Of a stretch of DNA of 64,000 bases, positions 43,205 to 54,138 are shown one piece after another. Below the pieces are notes generated by a model. That model saw only the letters and a list, made by a program, of their open reading frames with translations, was not told the DNA's origin and ran no database searches. The position numbers and the translations under genes are program-made. Source of the stretch: Tausonia pullulans (Eukaryota > Basidiomycota > Tremellomycetes > Cystofilobasidiales > Mrakiaceae); the NCBI GenBank assembly GCA_951802195.1, contig OX637623.1, forward strand, positions 1,116,001-1,180,000. Reading direction: 5' to 3'. Each line of letters opens with the position of its first letter. Positions within the stretch are counted from its first letter, which is position 1.

Positions 43205-44896
43205 TCACTCCTCCTTCTCAAGGTACTCGCGGAATTTCTCGAGCCGGGCCGTCTCCTCGCGTTCCTCGTCCTCCTCGTCAACGCCGACACCGTGCCCAGA
43301 GCGCTTGAATTTGGTCTTGTTATCGTGGAGGTAGGCCAGGATCTCGCGCTGGGCGAAGAAGCGGTCTATCGATTTGAAGTGGAGGACGTCAGCTTTTGAA
43401 AGAGAGGGAGAAAAAGGTGGTAGCAACACACTGTTGAACTTAAGCACGCAGGCCCGAGCTGCTAGAGGGTCCTTGAACTTGACAGTCATGACGCCCTCCT
43501 CCTCTTTCTAAGTGTTTCAAGCGCGAGGAAAGTGTCGGTCAGAACGTTTGAGAACAGAGAGAGCAAGGGGTGCACGCACATCCCAGACTGTCACGTTCGT
43601 GACCTCGCCCATGCTCTCCGCCTCCTCCCGAACCTCCTCCTTAAGCTCAATCAGAAGTTGAGGATCCTCATCCAGCTCTTCGAGGGTAAACATGTACTTG
43701 AGGACAACCGTTCGGGCGCTCGCCGGGGCCGGCGGAGCGCCGCCGACCGAGGGACCGGACGTTGACGACGTGGAGGGGCCGAAACCGCCCTCTTCGTCAT
43801 CCGAGGCTGAATCCCAGTCCGTCAGTTTGCTGGAGATAGACAAGAGGCGAGACAAACATCAGCGACCTGGAAACGACGACTACCCAAGGCGCAACGGACA
43901 GTTACCCACTTCTCCATTTTGCGCATCCGCCGATTGAGCTCCTTCTTCTCCGCCTCAGTCATCTGCTTCTTGGGCTTCTTCTCCCGAGCTTGCTGGTCCC
44001 CACCTGCCCCATTCCCCTTCCCTCCGCCTCCGCCATCCCCCCACTCGGCGCGCTTGACTTTCATCCTCGCACCACTCCCGAGCCGGAGCTCGCTCTCGTC
44101 GAGGACCGTAATAGCGAGCTCGACGCTCGTCTCTTTGAAGTACATAACGAGCGCCTCGCCTTTGAAGTTGCCCTGGTCGTCCGTGTAGAGCTTGATCTTG
44201 GGTTCGTTCTCCGGTGTGAGAAGGATGATTCCGCACTTGGAAAACGTCTCAGCAATCTCGGTGGCTGTCGCGTCCAGAGGAAGATTCGTCACATAGACGG
44301 CTGTCGACTTCTTCGGTGCCGGTGGGGGAGCAGGAGCGGGAGTCGATGATGACGAGGACCCGTCGGCTTCGTCGGCAGGCGTCGGCTTGACGCGCTTCGC
44401 GCCCTTCTTGCCTGGCTTGGACGACGGTCCAGCAACCTCGGCCACCGTGTTGGATGTGTAGTCGACTTCCTTGTCCTTTCGCTTCTTGTTCTCTCGGGCG
44501 AGAACGGCCGCAACAGGGGTCTGTTGAGTGAGGGACACATGTTCAGTCCGAGACCATGCAAGGGTAGACGCGGGAGACAGGCCAGGCCAGACGCACACTC
44601 TCATCCACACCCTCGACAGAGTATGCAGCCTGCTGAGCCTTGATAACATCTTCGTCGACCTAGATCAAATGCTGTCAGCAAGTGGAGACCCTGTCATCCA
44701 AGCTCTCGAACGCAACACGCACGATGGGCACCCACGCCTTGGCTAGGTCGTTCCATTCGAATTCGTTGCCGTTGTCGTCCTCATACTCCCACTTGCCCGA
44801 CGCACGGCTGAAGTGGACCCGGGGGTCCGAGGAGAACATGGCGGCAGAGGCAGGGCCCGGGCCGGCTTCTGCCGGCGGTGGCTTGGAGGAAGACAT
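43205..44896 (-). CDS. CUS2: Tat-SF1/CUS2 splicing factor (U2 snRNP-associated)
   Basis: Nuclear protein that binds SF3B1 and helps U2 snRNP remodelling. Exons 44896-44723, 44659-44597, 44520-43910, 43829-43580, 43507-43432 and 43365-43205 close at 444 aa. The N-terminus carries the Tat-SF1 motif WEYEDDNGNEFEWNDLAKAW. The first RRM reads STAVYVTNLPLDATATEIAE, GNFKGEALVMYFKETSVELA and ARMKVKRAEW. A basic linker (MTEAEKKELNRRMRKMEK) follows. The second is a UHM-type RRM (RTVVLKYMFTLEELDEDPQL, TVKFKDPLAARACVLKFNNR) ending RFFAQREILAYLHD, in line with the RxF loop of UHM domains that holds ULM tryptophans. An acidic C-terminus ends the protein. The fifth intron is in frame with the flanking exons but is removed because it would disrupt the NNRFFAQREI motif. 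Confidence 0.92.
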
Positions 44897-45410
44897 TGCA
44901 GGCGATGATGACGGTTGAGAGGAGGAGGCAAGCAGGTCCAACCGGAGATTCGTCCGTTTGAAGCGCCTGGACCTTCCAGATGCTGAGCATCTCAGTTTCG
45001 TTGTCTTCGGGGATGTCTGCCCTCACATGATGGATTCACAATGAATGCGGATGCAGCGGCTCAATTGTCGTGAGAGGGCATGGTGTGTCCTTCAGTCGCT
45101 CTCTCCCAGCCACGACGCGTCGAACAGGCGATTGTGCTAACCCTTCCCCTCAACGGACTTTCCACATGACACGCTCCTCGCATCCCTCAGCGATGGAGAC
45201 AATATACCATGCAAGGAAGGTCTTCCGCTTGTCGAAAGAGGAGGCCCCCCGGTATGTCGACGGTGCATCGGGCAAATTCAGGCTCAGCCGTGACCACACC
45301 TCTTGTCATTCCCTCCCTCGCGCAATTCAAGGTCATATCTAGACCCCAGCAGTCCGAAAGCGTACAACAAAGCTCTAAGCTCTCCCCCCTCCCCGACAGC
45401 GAACCCGGCT
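44897..45410. other. intergenic, CUS2 promoter / mL41 3' end
   Basis: No gene is seen in these 514 bases between two genes transcribed leftward. Confidence 0.6.
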
Positions 45411-46191
45411 CTAGGCGGTCTGGACGCGGATGGCCTCGAGCTCCCGCCGGGCCTCGTCGCGCTCCGCTCGATCGAGACTTGAGAGGGCCTTCATAAGCCG
45501 TCTCCGATTCTCGTCCGGAGGAAGGACGGGAGTCTCGGAGCTGGCGAACGGCCGAAGCTGGGAAAGATCAGGAGTGAGGCGAGAGTCAGCGTCCTGCCGG
45601 CCTGTCGTCCCGTTTTTCGGCTTAACCAGACACGACGTCGTCGAGCGCCACCTTGCAACCAAGGCACACTAACCTGGTCGTTCATGAACTCGGTCGACGT
45701 CGCCGATTTGAATCCGGGGCCGATGAAGATGCGGACCTTCTCGTCGACGATCTTGTACGACCCAAGCTTGCCGGACGGGAGGAAGACTCCGTTGGGTCCC
45801 GTGCGGTAGCCGACGCCATCCGGGTGGGACGCGCGAGTTCCTGGGGGAGATTGCGCGAGCATACGTGATGGCGGAGAGGGGTGAAATGGACGAGAGAAGC
45901 ATAGGTCCAAAGAGGAGGCGGCGGGGGCGTAACAAGCGAGGCGAGGAGACAGAAGGGAGCAGGGGAGGGGAGGGCATGCAGGAGCGTCAGCGAACTCGTG
46001 CACGCGACCCGTCTTCCCTCGCTGCCCGTCTCCCTCGTTGGCCTCGCAGACGATTGGAGGAGAGAGTCCAACGATAGAGCTCAGGAAGGGAAAGGAGAAG
46101 AGGACGTACCCTTGTAGTAGTCTTTGTTTCCTTTCTTTCCCGTGAGGGCGAACCGGTTGGCCTTTCCGAGGGCGACGAAAGTGGCGCGCAT
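45411..46191 (-). CDS. MRPL27: Mitochondrial large-subunit ribosomal protein mL41 (MRPL27)
   Basis: Component of the mitochondrial 54S/39S ribosomal subunit. Exons 46191-46110, 45840-45674 and 45557-45411 give 131 aa, similar to yeast Mrpl27 (146 aa). The family core is LTGKKGNKDYYKGTRASHPD and GSYKIVDEKVRIFIGPGF (yeast: GFYKGNRTG...KVRTYVCPD). The N-terminus (MRATFVALGKANRFALTG) is basic and hydroxylated without acidic residues, as expected for mitochondrial import. The C-terminal helix is highly charged (LDRAERDEARRELEAI). Confidence 0.88.
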
Positions 46192-47000
46192 GGTCTGAGC
46201 TGTAAGCGAAAGGAGACCGTCCAGGAAGTGTTGGAGAAGGGAGAGATAGGGGTGTCGGATGGGCGACGGGATGTGCTGAAGCGAGACTGGTTGGTGGTCG
46301 AGCGACAGGGCGAGCTCGCTCTAGACACGCGACGGTCCGCCGAGGCTAGGCGATTGAAGCAGGAGCGCACCTGTCGGCTTGGCTTGTTCCTTCTCTCCCA
46401 TGTCCTCATCGCTGGCACCCTCCTGACGGCCCCCGGCCAGTGCAGCTTCCGAACCACTGATAGCGCCCGCTGGTGCCGTGGTCTGCTGATGCTGATTCAC
46501 CCCTGGCCCTGGCCTATACACGGACGGGGGACGGTGGCCGCAGTCCCTCGCGCGCAACGCCACGCCTGGCAGGGAACTCTTCTGTGGCAGCAGGCACACC
46601 TTCCTTCTCGTTCCAGTCTGTTTGGGAGGTCCTCCTCCTGCGTTCGTCTGGACGGGGGAGGAGAGCCTCCTTCAACGCAGACCCACCCAAACCGCTCAGG
46701 CCCTTCTCCTGCCAACTTCCCTCCTTCCCCCTTCCCGTCCGCGGTCGGAGGTGCGCAAAGTACGACGAGATTCAAGGGTATAGGCCCCTCTTTCCGCCCA
46801 GACAGTCTGCCTCCGCCCTGGCTTAGAACGACGTCGTGCCCAGATAAAGCTTGGCTTTCGGACTTGAATAGCCCGGAGGAGACAGCGAGAGGAGAGTTGG
46901 TTTCAAACCTCGACCTCCTACTGCGACGACCTGGCGTCGCCTTACAACACTCTGTCCTTCTCAGTCACCTTCCACACTCTCTTCGTTTTCGCTTCTCACT
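46192..47000. promoter_or_regulatory. divergent intergenic region, mL41 / unrecognised gene
   Basis: About 0.8 kb between head-to-head starts. The right half is pyrimidine-rich (CCTCC, TTCC runs), as expected for a long leader of the rightward gene. A long rightward open frame crossing this region has no protein-like features and overlaps the next gene in another frame. Confidence 0.55.
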
Positions 47001-47807
47001 ATGTATTCTCCCTCATCTCCGACCCGGTTTTCCGTCGACCGAGTCGAGCCTAGCTCGCCGGGCACCCCCTCTTCCTTCGCGTCGACTTCCTCGACTTCCG
47101 CTTCCTCCCCTTGGTTCGCCAATAAGCGTCAGCAGCCGCCTCGGATCCAGTCCGACGCCCTGACTTCGCTCTCTCTCACGCCTCCGACCCCCTCACCTTC
47201 AACGGACGACTCGACGTCGAACCCCTACCACAAGAGCGCCTCCCCTTCGTCTTCGTCTACCTGCTCCACTTCCCCCTGCCTACCCCTGCCCCTCTCCGCC
47301 CGCGGTCTCGCACCCTTGTTGCGGCTCGTCGGCCTCGACCGACCCGTCGACCGCCGCGACCGCTTTGGGCACGCCGCTCCGCCGCAGTTGTCGCCCGTGC
47401 GGACGGCGATGACGTCCTCCTGGCGGTCGACGAGCCCCGCGAGCCGGACGGTCGAGCTCGACGTCCTTCCGAGCGTCGTCCAGGCCAAGGCGGACCAGTT
47501 GGAGTATGTCCACCGCCGGTCGCCATCAGGGCAGAGGGGGACGATGGCCAGCAAGGGGCGGCGGACAGGGTGGCGGACGTCGGTCTTTGAGCTTGCGTCG
47601 ATGGCAATTTTCTGGACCTGCGTGGTCATCTTCATCCGGAGTTTGGTGCGTCCCGGGCCGCTACAGATGCTTCCTCCTCGGTGGCTATCCATCTTGCTGA
47701 CCCGAAAGGTTACCTCACAGGCGGGGTTTGGGGTCCGGGAAGAATCGTGGGAAGAGAAGGACGCCTGGGGCCTGTTTGTGGCGGCGCCGTCGGCGGCTGC
47801 GGCCTGA
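47001..47807 (+). CDS. unrecognised single-pass membrane protein
   Basis: I do not recognise this gene. The open frame starts at ATG 47001 and codes for 268 aa. The first 190 residues are rich in Ser, Thr and Pro with SP/TP sites, without known domains. A hydrophobic segment (SMAIFWTCVVIFIRSL) near residues 200-216 could be one membrane span. A 75-base stretch at 47646-47720 has a GTGCGT donor, a TTGCTGAC branch site and a CACAG acceptor and is in frame, so it may be an intron; the protein would then be 243 aa. A pyrimidine-rich leader precedes the ATG. Function is unknown. Confidence 0.55.
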   Translation: MYSPSSPTRFSVDRVEPSSPGTPSSFASTSSTSASSPWFANKRQQPPRIQSDALTSLSLTPPTPSPSTDDSTSNPYHKSASPSSSSTCSTSPCLPLPLSARGLAPLLRLVGLDRPVDRRDRFGHAAPPQLSPVRTAMTSSWRSTSPASRTVELDVLPSVVQAKADQLEYVHRRSPSGQRGTMASKGRRTGWRTSVFELASMAIFWTCVVIFIRSLVRPGPLQMLPPRWLSILLTRKVTSQAGFGVREESWEEKDAWGLFVAAPSAAAA

Positions 47808-48116
47808 TTATGGCGGATCACCATGAGACAAGAGAGTCTGGTCCTCTCTATTGCACTCATTTCTTTGTCTTTTTCATTTGCGAGCACTGTATTCGGTTGA
47901 TGATTTCGCATATGTCGGAGAGCCGTATGTGAAAGCGAGGCCTGTGCCTGGAACATAGGAGGACGACGGCAGTCGTCAACGCAAGACCGGCAAGTCCGTC
48001 CTCCCTCGACCGAGAGCAGTCTCAACAGGCCCTTCCTTCTTACCTCCTCTCCCCCCTACCCACCAGCTCCATCGACGTCCCTCCCTTTCTACTCTAAACA
48101 GCTCCCCCTCTCCCAG
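47808..48116. other. intergenic between two rightward genes
   Basis: These 309 bases hold no gene. The last 100 bases are pyrimidine-rich and lead to the next start codon. Confidence 0.6.
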
Positions 48117-50068
48117 ATGGCCACCCTTGAACGGCCGGCCCCGATGTCAACGGACCTCGAGGAGGCGACCGAGACGAGCCCCTCTTACCTCGCCCCCGAC
48201 GTTCCGACACCCTTCTCGACGGCAGAGCTCGACACCCTGAGAGGCGGCAGCAGCAGCACCGCCGAGATGGCCCCTCAACCGGCTGACCCTTTCGAGGACG
48301 GACTCAAGGTGGGAGCAGCCTCCTGTCTCAACCTCGGAGGAAGGTCTCCAGCGAGTCTAACTCTTGCGCGCGTCGTCCTTCTGTTTGCTTCCAAAAGGCA
48401 TCCGCCGCCGTCAGGTTGTCGCTCGTCTCCCTCCAGGTATGTTACCGCTCGAGGAGGTTGCTTCCCACACACATCGCTGACGTGTTCGTGTTACCTCGCC
48501 GCCAGCGATCCTGCCTCTTCGCCCTCAACTCGATCCTCGAGCACGCCGCCCCAACCCCACTTCCCCCCTTCGACTCCGCTTCCTCCTCCTCCGACTCCGC
48601 TTCCTCGTCCGGGTCGTCCACGCTTCGAACAATAGTAGCGAACCTTCGAACTTTTCAGGCCTCGTTGCACGCGTCGTCGTCGTCATCGTCGTCGTCGCCT
48701 GCGTCGAACGATCTGGACGATGCTGACCTCGCGCATGAGCTGCACGAGCGCACGGCGCGCCTCGTTCGAGACGACCTGCTGCCGGACACGACGGATGCTC
48801 TCCTCGGTGTGGCGTTGGCCGAGCTCCTCGATCTCTCGTACCACCTCCCTTCCTCGTCCCTCCCTCCCTTGCCCCGCGGAGAGAGTCCTCCGACAGCCGC
48901 CAATGCCGCCGCCCAACAAAGCCCCGTCACATATTCCTCGCTCTCGGAGCACGTCGAGACTCTCCGCGAAGAGCGCAGTCGCCAACGTTCGTTCTCTCTC
49001 GATGAGCTCACCGCCCAGTCAAATGATCCTTGGGCGAGGGTTGATGAGCTCCTCGAGCGCGTCGCCTCGCTTTGCCTGGAGACGAGGGCCTCGCTGGAGG
49101 AGGGCCATCCGCCGGACTACCACGACGACATGTTTCACCTCCCACGGTACTCGCACGAGGGCCACAGGCACTCCATCCACGACTATGCTGTCGACGAGAA
49201 GAAACCTCTCCCGTCGGAGGAGTCTGAGCTGGCGGAGTCATCGAGGAGTACCGCGGCGGCGACCTCGGGACCCAAGTCGGCGGAGGACCGACGAGCGGCT
49301 CGCATCTCGATCTTCAACCCCCACTCGGAGAAGATGCGGCTTGAGCTCGACTCAGTCGCGAACGCCATCTCGCGTCTCTATGCCGTTGCGCCCCAACTGG
49401 CGGACCAGCGCGTCGAGCTCAACTCGTCCAAGCGGGACGAAATGGAGATCGCCCGGATGGTCGGCCGTGGGCGGATGCTCGATCAGACGGCGCCACTAGG
49501 GACGACCCTCCAGGCGGCGGCGAGCAAGTCGATGCGCCGCGAGAAGGAGCTAGGCGATATCTGGGAGAGGATCGAAAAAGCCCATGGTCGGCGACTGGAT
49601 GGGCAGGACTCGATCCGCGTGGAGAGCAGTTCGCGCCAGAAGGAGAAGGTCGGTCTCCGAGTGAGTTGACTGTTTGTCTCAAGGGGATCTGACACGCCCT
49701 CCTGAGTTCAGACCGCCTTCGTCGAAGACATTATTGCTCGGAACGCGGCTGGTCGCTTGCACGGCCAAGACTCCATCCCTCCGCTCTCCCGCGTTCCTCC
49801 GGACACCATCGATCCGACTGAGCTTGTAACTGTCGGCCAGTTTATTCGCGAAAGTGAGTAGCTGTTTTCGTGTGACTCCCCGAATGAGCTCTAGCTGATG
49901 GTTAACTCCTAACCCCCAGACGTCCTACAGTCTGCCACCGCCGCAAAGCCCGCCGAAGCGCCTACCGGCAAGGCGAGCGCATTTGGGTCCGCTTGGATGA
50001 GTCGGAGCGCTTCTGGCACCGGACAGAGGAACAGCGGCCCGCGCCCAGATGGTACGGTTGCTGTCTAG
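48117..50068 (+). CDS. unrecognised conserved-looking helical protein
   Basis: Function not recognised. Exons 48117-48308, 48398-48436, 48506-49660, 49712-49853 and 49920-50068 close in frame at 558 aa, which supports the model. There are no membrane segments. The N-terminal part is predicted helical (SAAVRLSLVSLQRSCLFALN, LRTIVANLRTFQASLH), with an Asp/Ser-rich loop between. A long amphipathic helical region near residues 340-420 (SEKMRLELDSVANAISRLYA, VAPQLADQRVELNSSKRDEM) looks like the conserved core. Two GQDSI motifs flank the fourth exon junction (RRLDGQDSIRV and LHGQDSIPPLS). The C-terminus is low-complexity Ala/Ser/Gly. It could be a vesicle-traffic or scaffold protein, but nothing in the sequence shows this. 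Confidence 0.7.
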
Positions 50069-50358
50069 TTCCCCCCAACTCCCCTTCTTTCTGTATCTTC
50101 GCCCATTTTCCTCGTCTTCGTCTTTGCTTCTTCTCTTCAAGACTTCCGCGACCACGCCTCTCTGCCACGAATACTCTCACGACCACTCACCCCTCACGCA
50201 TTGTCCTATTCCCAATCCCCCTACATCTTGGATCCATCTCCTCTCGGTCTTAGCCCCGTTCATTCGCTCTCGATGAGTTGACGACTCCTCGCTTCGCCTT
50301 CGGACTCGGCCCTTTTCATGTGCTCTCCCAAATACTCCCCTCAGCTTCATCCCTCACC

Positions 50359-52314
50359 ATGGCTCCCGCCATCGCTTCCTCATCGTCCCGGACCACCCTT
50401 CCTCGCTACACCTTTGTCGCCGAGCTCCAGGAGCGCATCCGCGCCATCCAGGTCGTGGTTGCTTTGCACGACGGAACCGCTCAGCCGACCCTTGAGCTCG
50501 TCGTCTCTAGCGCGGATCCACGCATGGCCGTTCTCCGCTCAGCGACTACATCACCGTCGTCGTCGTCGGCCGATCAGATGATTCGAATTCCCCTACCAGC
50601 AGCCGCATCGCCCATCACCACAACTCTCTCCCTCCCATCACCCTCGGCCTCACATTATTCCTTCCGGCTGCTTGCCCTTGACACCGACGACGACGACGAC
50701 GAAGAGGACGACCCGGTGTCTTCCCCTCCTCCTCTCTCCGCCATGGAGCTCCGTACGCATCGCCCGGCCTCGCTCGCGTGCTCAACCTGCTCTACGCCCG
50801 TTGTGTGTCCCACTGAGGATGCGTCGTACCAGGATCTCCCATCGGAGCACTGGGAGGAGCTCGTTGGGAGCTGGCTCTGCCATGACGAGATGAAGCTCGA
50901 CCTCGGGCCTGCAGATGGCAGTGGCGGAGCTGGGGCTGGGGGTGGCAAAACCTTCTGGCCAAGACAGAAGGAGGTGCTCGTTGGGGGGACGTACTTCCTC
51001 GTCGAGGGCGGGCTCGTGGAGGAAGCAAGCTTCCGGGTCCGCAGGAACGCAGAGGTCGGTCCAGTCTTCTTCCCTCTCTATCGCGCCTCGTCCAGCTCTT
51101 TCCTCTGTCGTTTTTCCCCTTCATTTCCGGGTCAAAAGAAGGCCGCCGTCATGACTCTCCTCAATGACGCTCCCGTTCTTCCCTCTGTCCGTCTCTCTCT
51201 CCCTCCTCCGCTCGGCTTATCTTGAACGTCGCCCCGCAAGCGCGAGAGAAACCCCCAGCTGGTTTCTCTCAACCTTGCGGTCTCACGGCTTCTGGATGAG
51301 TTTTCTCGCGGAGTAGCGGGAGATCGACGTACAGAGGGGGGTTACATGGCGGGAGGCTCCGCGGTTGATACAACGTGCCCTACATCCATCCCCAACTCTT
51401 TCAATCGCTGAGAGAGGGCCTCTGATCTTTTTTGTACCCTGCGAAGCGATGTCTGTGCGTCGGAGGGCTACACACAGAGGGAGATTTCTTCGTGTCCTTT
51501 CGCTTTCTCGTGTCTCGCCGTGGCAGCCATTTCGACCAAGGACGTCTCATGACGAACTGACTGACGATCTTCTCGCTTGCAGACGGAGCTCTGGCAACCT
51601 CTCCTCTGCGCGGCCTGCGGATCTCCCCTCGGTCGGCGACTTAGCCACGCCTCGACGCCGCCGACGGCGACGTATCGACTGCCCAAATATGCTGTCGTCC
51701 CCCTCGGCTCGCCTGGCATTGCGTGCGTGTCTCGTCCCTCCTCGCTGCTGCTGCGCGAGTCGGTGGCTCATCTATCACATCACGACTCACCTTCTTTTCG
51801 TCTGCAGCCCCTCATCGCTCGGCTCGTGTCTCTCGCAGGAGCTTCTCGATCTTGCGGACGCCCACCGGTCGTATCATTTTGTTGTCTCGGCCGAGGAGGA
51901 CGAGGAAACGCCGCTGGTGCTAGTGGGTCTTGATTTTCTCTTCCTTCACATCCTTCGACAGGGCTGACCTCGGATCTTCGTCTCCCCAGCTCTGGCTCAT
52001 CAACCCGCGCCTGTACCTCACGAGCACCTCTCGCCCGACCCCCACGCGAGCGATCAAGGTCCTCTTCCAGCTCGCCCCTTCATCGTCCGTCGTCCCTTGC
52101 TCCTCTCATGCCCTCCCATCGCTCTCCAACCGCTCTGACTCCTTCCTCCGGGCGTAGTCCTCTGCCAGCTCCGTTCGCCTCAGCCGAGCCCCTCGCCTTC
52201 CCGCGTGCCGTGTGCGCCCGTCTACAGGCGTTGCTGGAGGCGAGCGAGGGAGAGTACCCGGAAGGCGCCGCAGGAATGCTCGGCATGCGGAATGGGTGGC
52301 TGGAGCGGGCCTGA
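50359..52314 (+). CDS. IPA1: IPA1/UBE3D-type E3 ubiquitin ligase-like protein (HECT_2 family)
   Basis: Homolog of yeast Ipa1 (pre-mRNA cleavage and polyadenylation) and human UBE3D. Exons 50359-51054, 51593-51722, 51808-51922, 51989-52084 and 52158-52314 close at 397 aa. The family hallmark is a Cys-rich block, SLACSTCSTPVVCPTE, followed by LPSEHWEELVGSWLCHDEMK, then a second CxxC (PLLCAACGSPLG). The C-terminus ends GMLGMRNGWLERA, the typical last helix. Spacing of VGGTYFLVE also matches UBE3D. The first intron is 538 bases, much longer than the others, and carries a strong inverted repeat at 51234-51280; it might contain a missed exon, although the flanking exons already join in phase. The last intron donor (TC|gtccgt) was chosen to keep the C-terminal frame. 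Confidence 0.87.
51234..51280. repeat. inverted repeat (stem-loop) inside the IPA1 intron
   Basis: The left arm CCGCAAG(N3)GAGAGAAACC pairs with the right arm GGTTTCTCTC(N3)CTTGCGG around a 7-base loop. Seventeen pairs interrupted by a 3x3 internal loop form a stable hairpin in the intron. Confidence 0.8.
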
Positions 52315-52673
52315 GGATGACATGGGAATGCTCGAGAGAGAACCGGAACCCATGGGGCCCAGCTCCGACCCACGCGAGAGCAAAAGAGAGCGAGCGGGCG
52401 GGAGGAGTTTAGAGACAAAGCGCGGAAATCAGAAGCCGCGCGCCAAGGCTGCGCAGGGACGGAAACGCGTTCTGCCGACACGTGACCGAGGACGCGCCTC
52501 AGGTCGTCGGTCGGGGTGCGCTGGTTGGCCGCTGAGAGCGGGTGGCTGGGGGCGACGAACACCGCTCCCACCCTCCACCTGCCTCCCTCCTCTCACGGAT
52601 ACCCCCGCAACCCTCGCCTCTGAGCGAGAAGCACACACCCACGCAGACGTCCAGCGCCCATACTCAGCGCACC
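52315..52673. other. intergenic between two rightward genes
   Basis: No gene is seen in these 359 bases; they should contain the 3' end of IPA1 and the promoter of the next gene. Confidence 0.6.
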
Positions 52674-53959
52674 ATGTCCACCAACAACAACAGCTTCGTA
52701 AATCGGTTCAACGGCCCGTCGGTGCGCACAAGCCTCAAGGGATCGTCCCTGCCCCCCTCCCTCTTGGAGGGGGGGTGGGTTGAGTGTCAACATCGCTCGC
52801 TGACACGGACGGCGCTTCTGCAGATCACAATTTTCGTCGTCATCTTTCTCTGCTCGGGTCTCATTCTTGTGATGGCGGTGGGTCTTCGCAGTACGATGCG
52901 CAGGGAAGGGGGGCAGGACCATCGGCGCCGTCGCTCTCATCCGCTCTTCTCTCTTGGCTTGCGCCCCGCTCGACGCCGAGAGAGTGGGAGAGTGATCTCT
53001 TGGTCTTGTCGTCCCTCGCTCTTGCCAGACGGCTGGCTGAACCTTTGCTCTATCCACGGCCATCCTCCCTCTCTCTCGATCGGGGTCCATCCGCCAGGGC
53101 ACGTAAGTCCGAGATGCCCCTTCCCCTACCTGCCCGGAGAATGGGCTCTCATTTGGCGGCGGCGGACCGAGGGCCGCCGGCGGTCGACCTCGTCCTCTGC
53201 CATGTGCGCCGAACGGTCCGACAACTGACCAAGGTCTCTCCTCGTGCTTCCTCCCCGCCAGCATCATCCGGTGTTATTGCGTCCACAGCCAACCCAGCAG
53301 CAGCGCTTCTGCCGCCCTCGCCGCCGAGGACGCCCGGTTCAGGCAGATGTGGACCCGGTACGGACTCATCGTCGACCCTGCGGGCGCTCAGGCGGCAGCA
53401 GCGACCGCGGCGAAGAAGGGGGGCAAGTTGGGGCCGAGGCCGGAATTCTGGGAGGTGGAGATGAAGGTCCCGTCGAGGGAGGAGGAGAAAGGGTGGGTGA
53501 GGAGCGAGAAGGAGCCGTTGCTGGGGGGTGTCGTGGTGAGTGGGCCAGCCAAGGAAGATCTGGGGGTGGGTGGTACGGAAGCTGATCGATCTGCCTTGGC
53601 AGCCCCTGGCTTGCACAGTTCGCCGTAAGAAGACGACGACGACGACAACGACGGCGACTCCGCCACCACCATCATCATCCTCCCCGGCATCGACCGCTTC
53701 CACACCCAACGTCAAGACTAAGACGGGGCCTTTCATGTCCTCTCCCCCACCATTAGTCGTCTCCCTCGCGGTCCTCATCCTCCCGCCATCGCCCTTCCCG
53801 CTCGACCCCAGCGGCAAAACGCGACCTATATCCTTCGCCTCAGATGCAGACGAACTCGAAGAGGAAGAGCTTCCGGAGTTTGATATCGGCGTCATCGATG
53901 TCACCGGCGTCGGCGAGGGTTGGGAAACGCTGCTGAACCCGAAGCAAGGTAGCGGTTAA
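52674..53959 (+). CDS. unrecognised single-pass membrane protein with a 5-base microexon
   Basis: I do not recognise the family. The best model uses exons 52674-52721, 52824-52877, 53098-53102, 53262-53535 and 53603-53959 and closes at 245 aa. The N-terminus reads MSTNNNSFVNRFNGPS, followed by a clear membrane helix (ITIFVVIFLCSGLILVMA) and the juxtamembrane IIRCYCVHSQ with cysteines that could be palmitoylated. The cytosolic part includes FRQMWTRYGLIVDPAG and GPRPEFWEVEMKVPS, which look conserved, then a Thr/Pro/Ser-rich stretch and an acidic end (DELEEEELPEFDIGV). The 5-base exon GGCAC, flanked by CGCCAG and GTAAGT, is the only solution found that joins the membrane helix to the third coding exon in frame. 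Confidence 0.6.
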
Positions 53960-54138
53960 CGTGGCTAGTTCCGTTTTTATCTTTCGTTTCTTTTTGCACC
54001 GCCATGACTTGCTGTTATCTCATGGACACCACTCCATCTGCAGCGCAAGAGAGAGAGAGAATGGCTTTGATCGGTCCGGAATGGGGCATTCTATTCGATG
54101 CTGTTTGATGCAAGCATTGGCTAGCCGCCTCCCTCTCC

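Noticed and set aside
46228-47163. Long rightward open frame of 311 codons
   Set aside because: It covers the mL41 leader and a pyrimidine-rich promoter, overlaps the ATG-started gene at 47001 in another frame, and has no domain-like features.
51120-51224. Possible extra exon in IPA1 (KAAVMTLLNDAPVLPSVRLS)
   Set aside because: The flanking exons already join in phase, and this frame runs into the end of the reading without a good donor.
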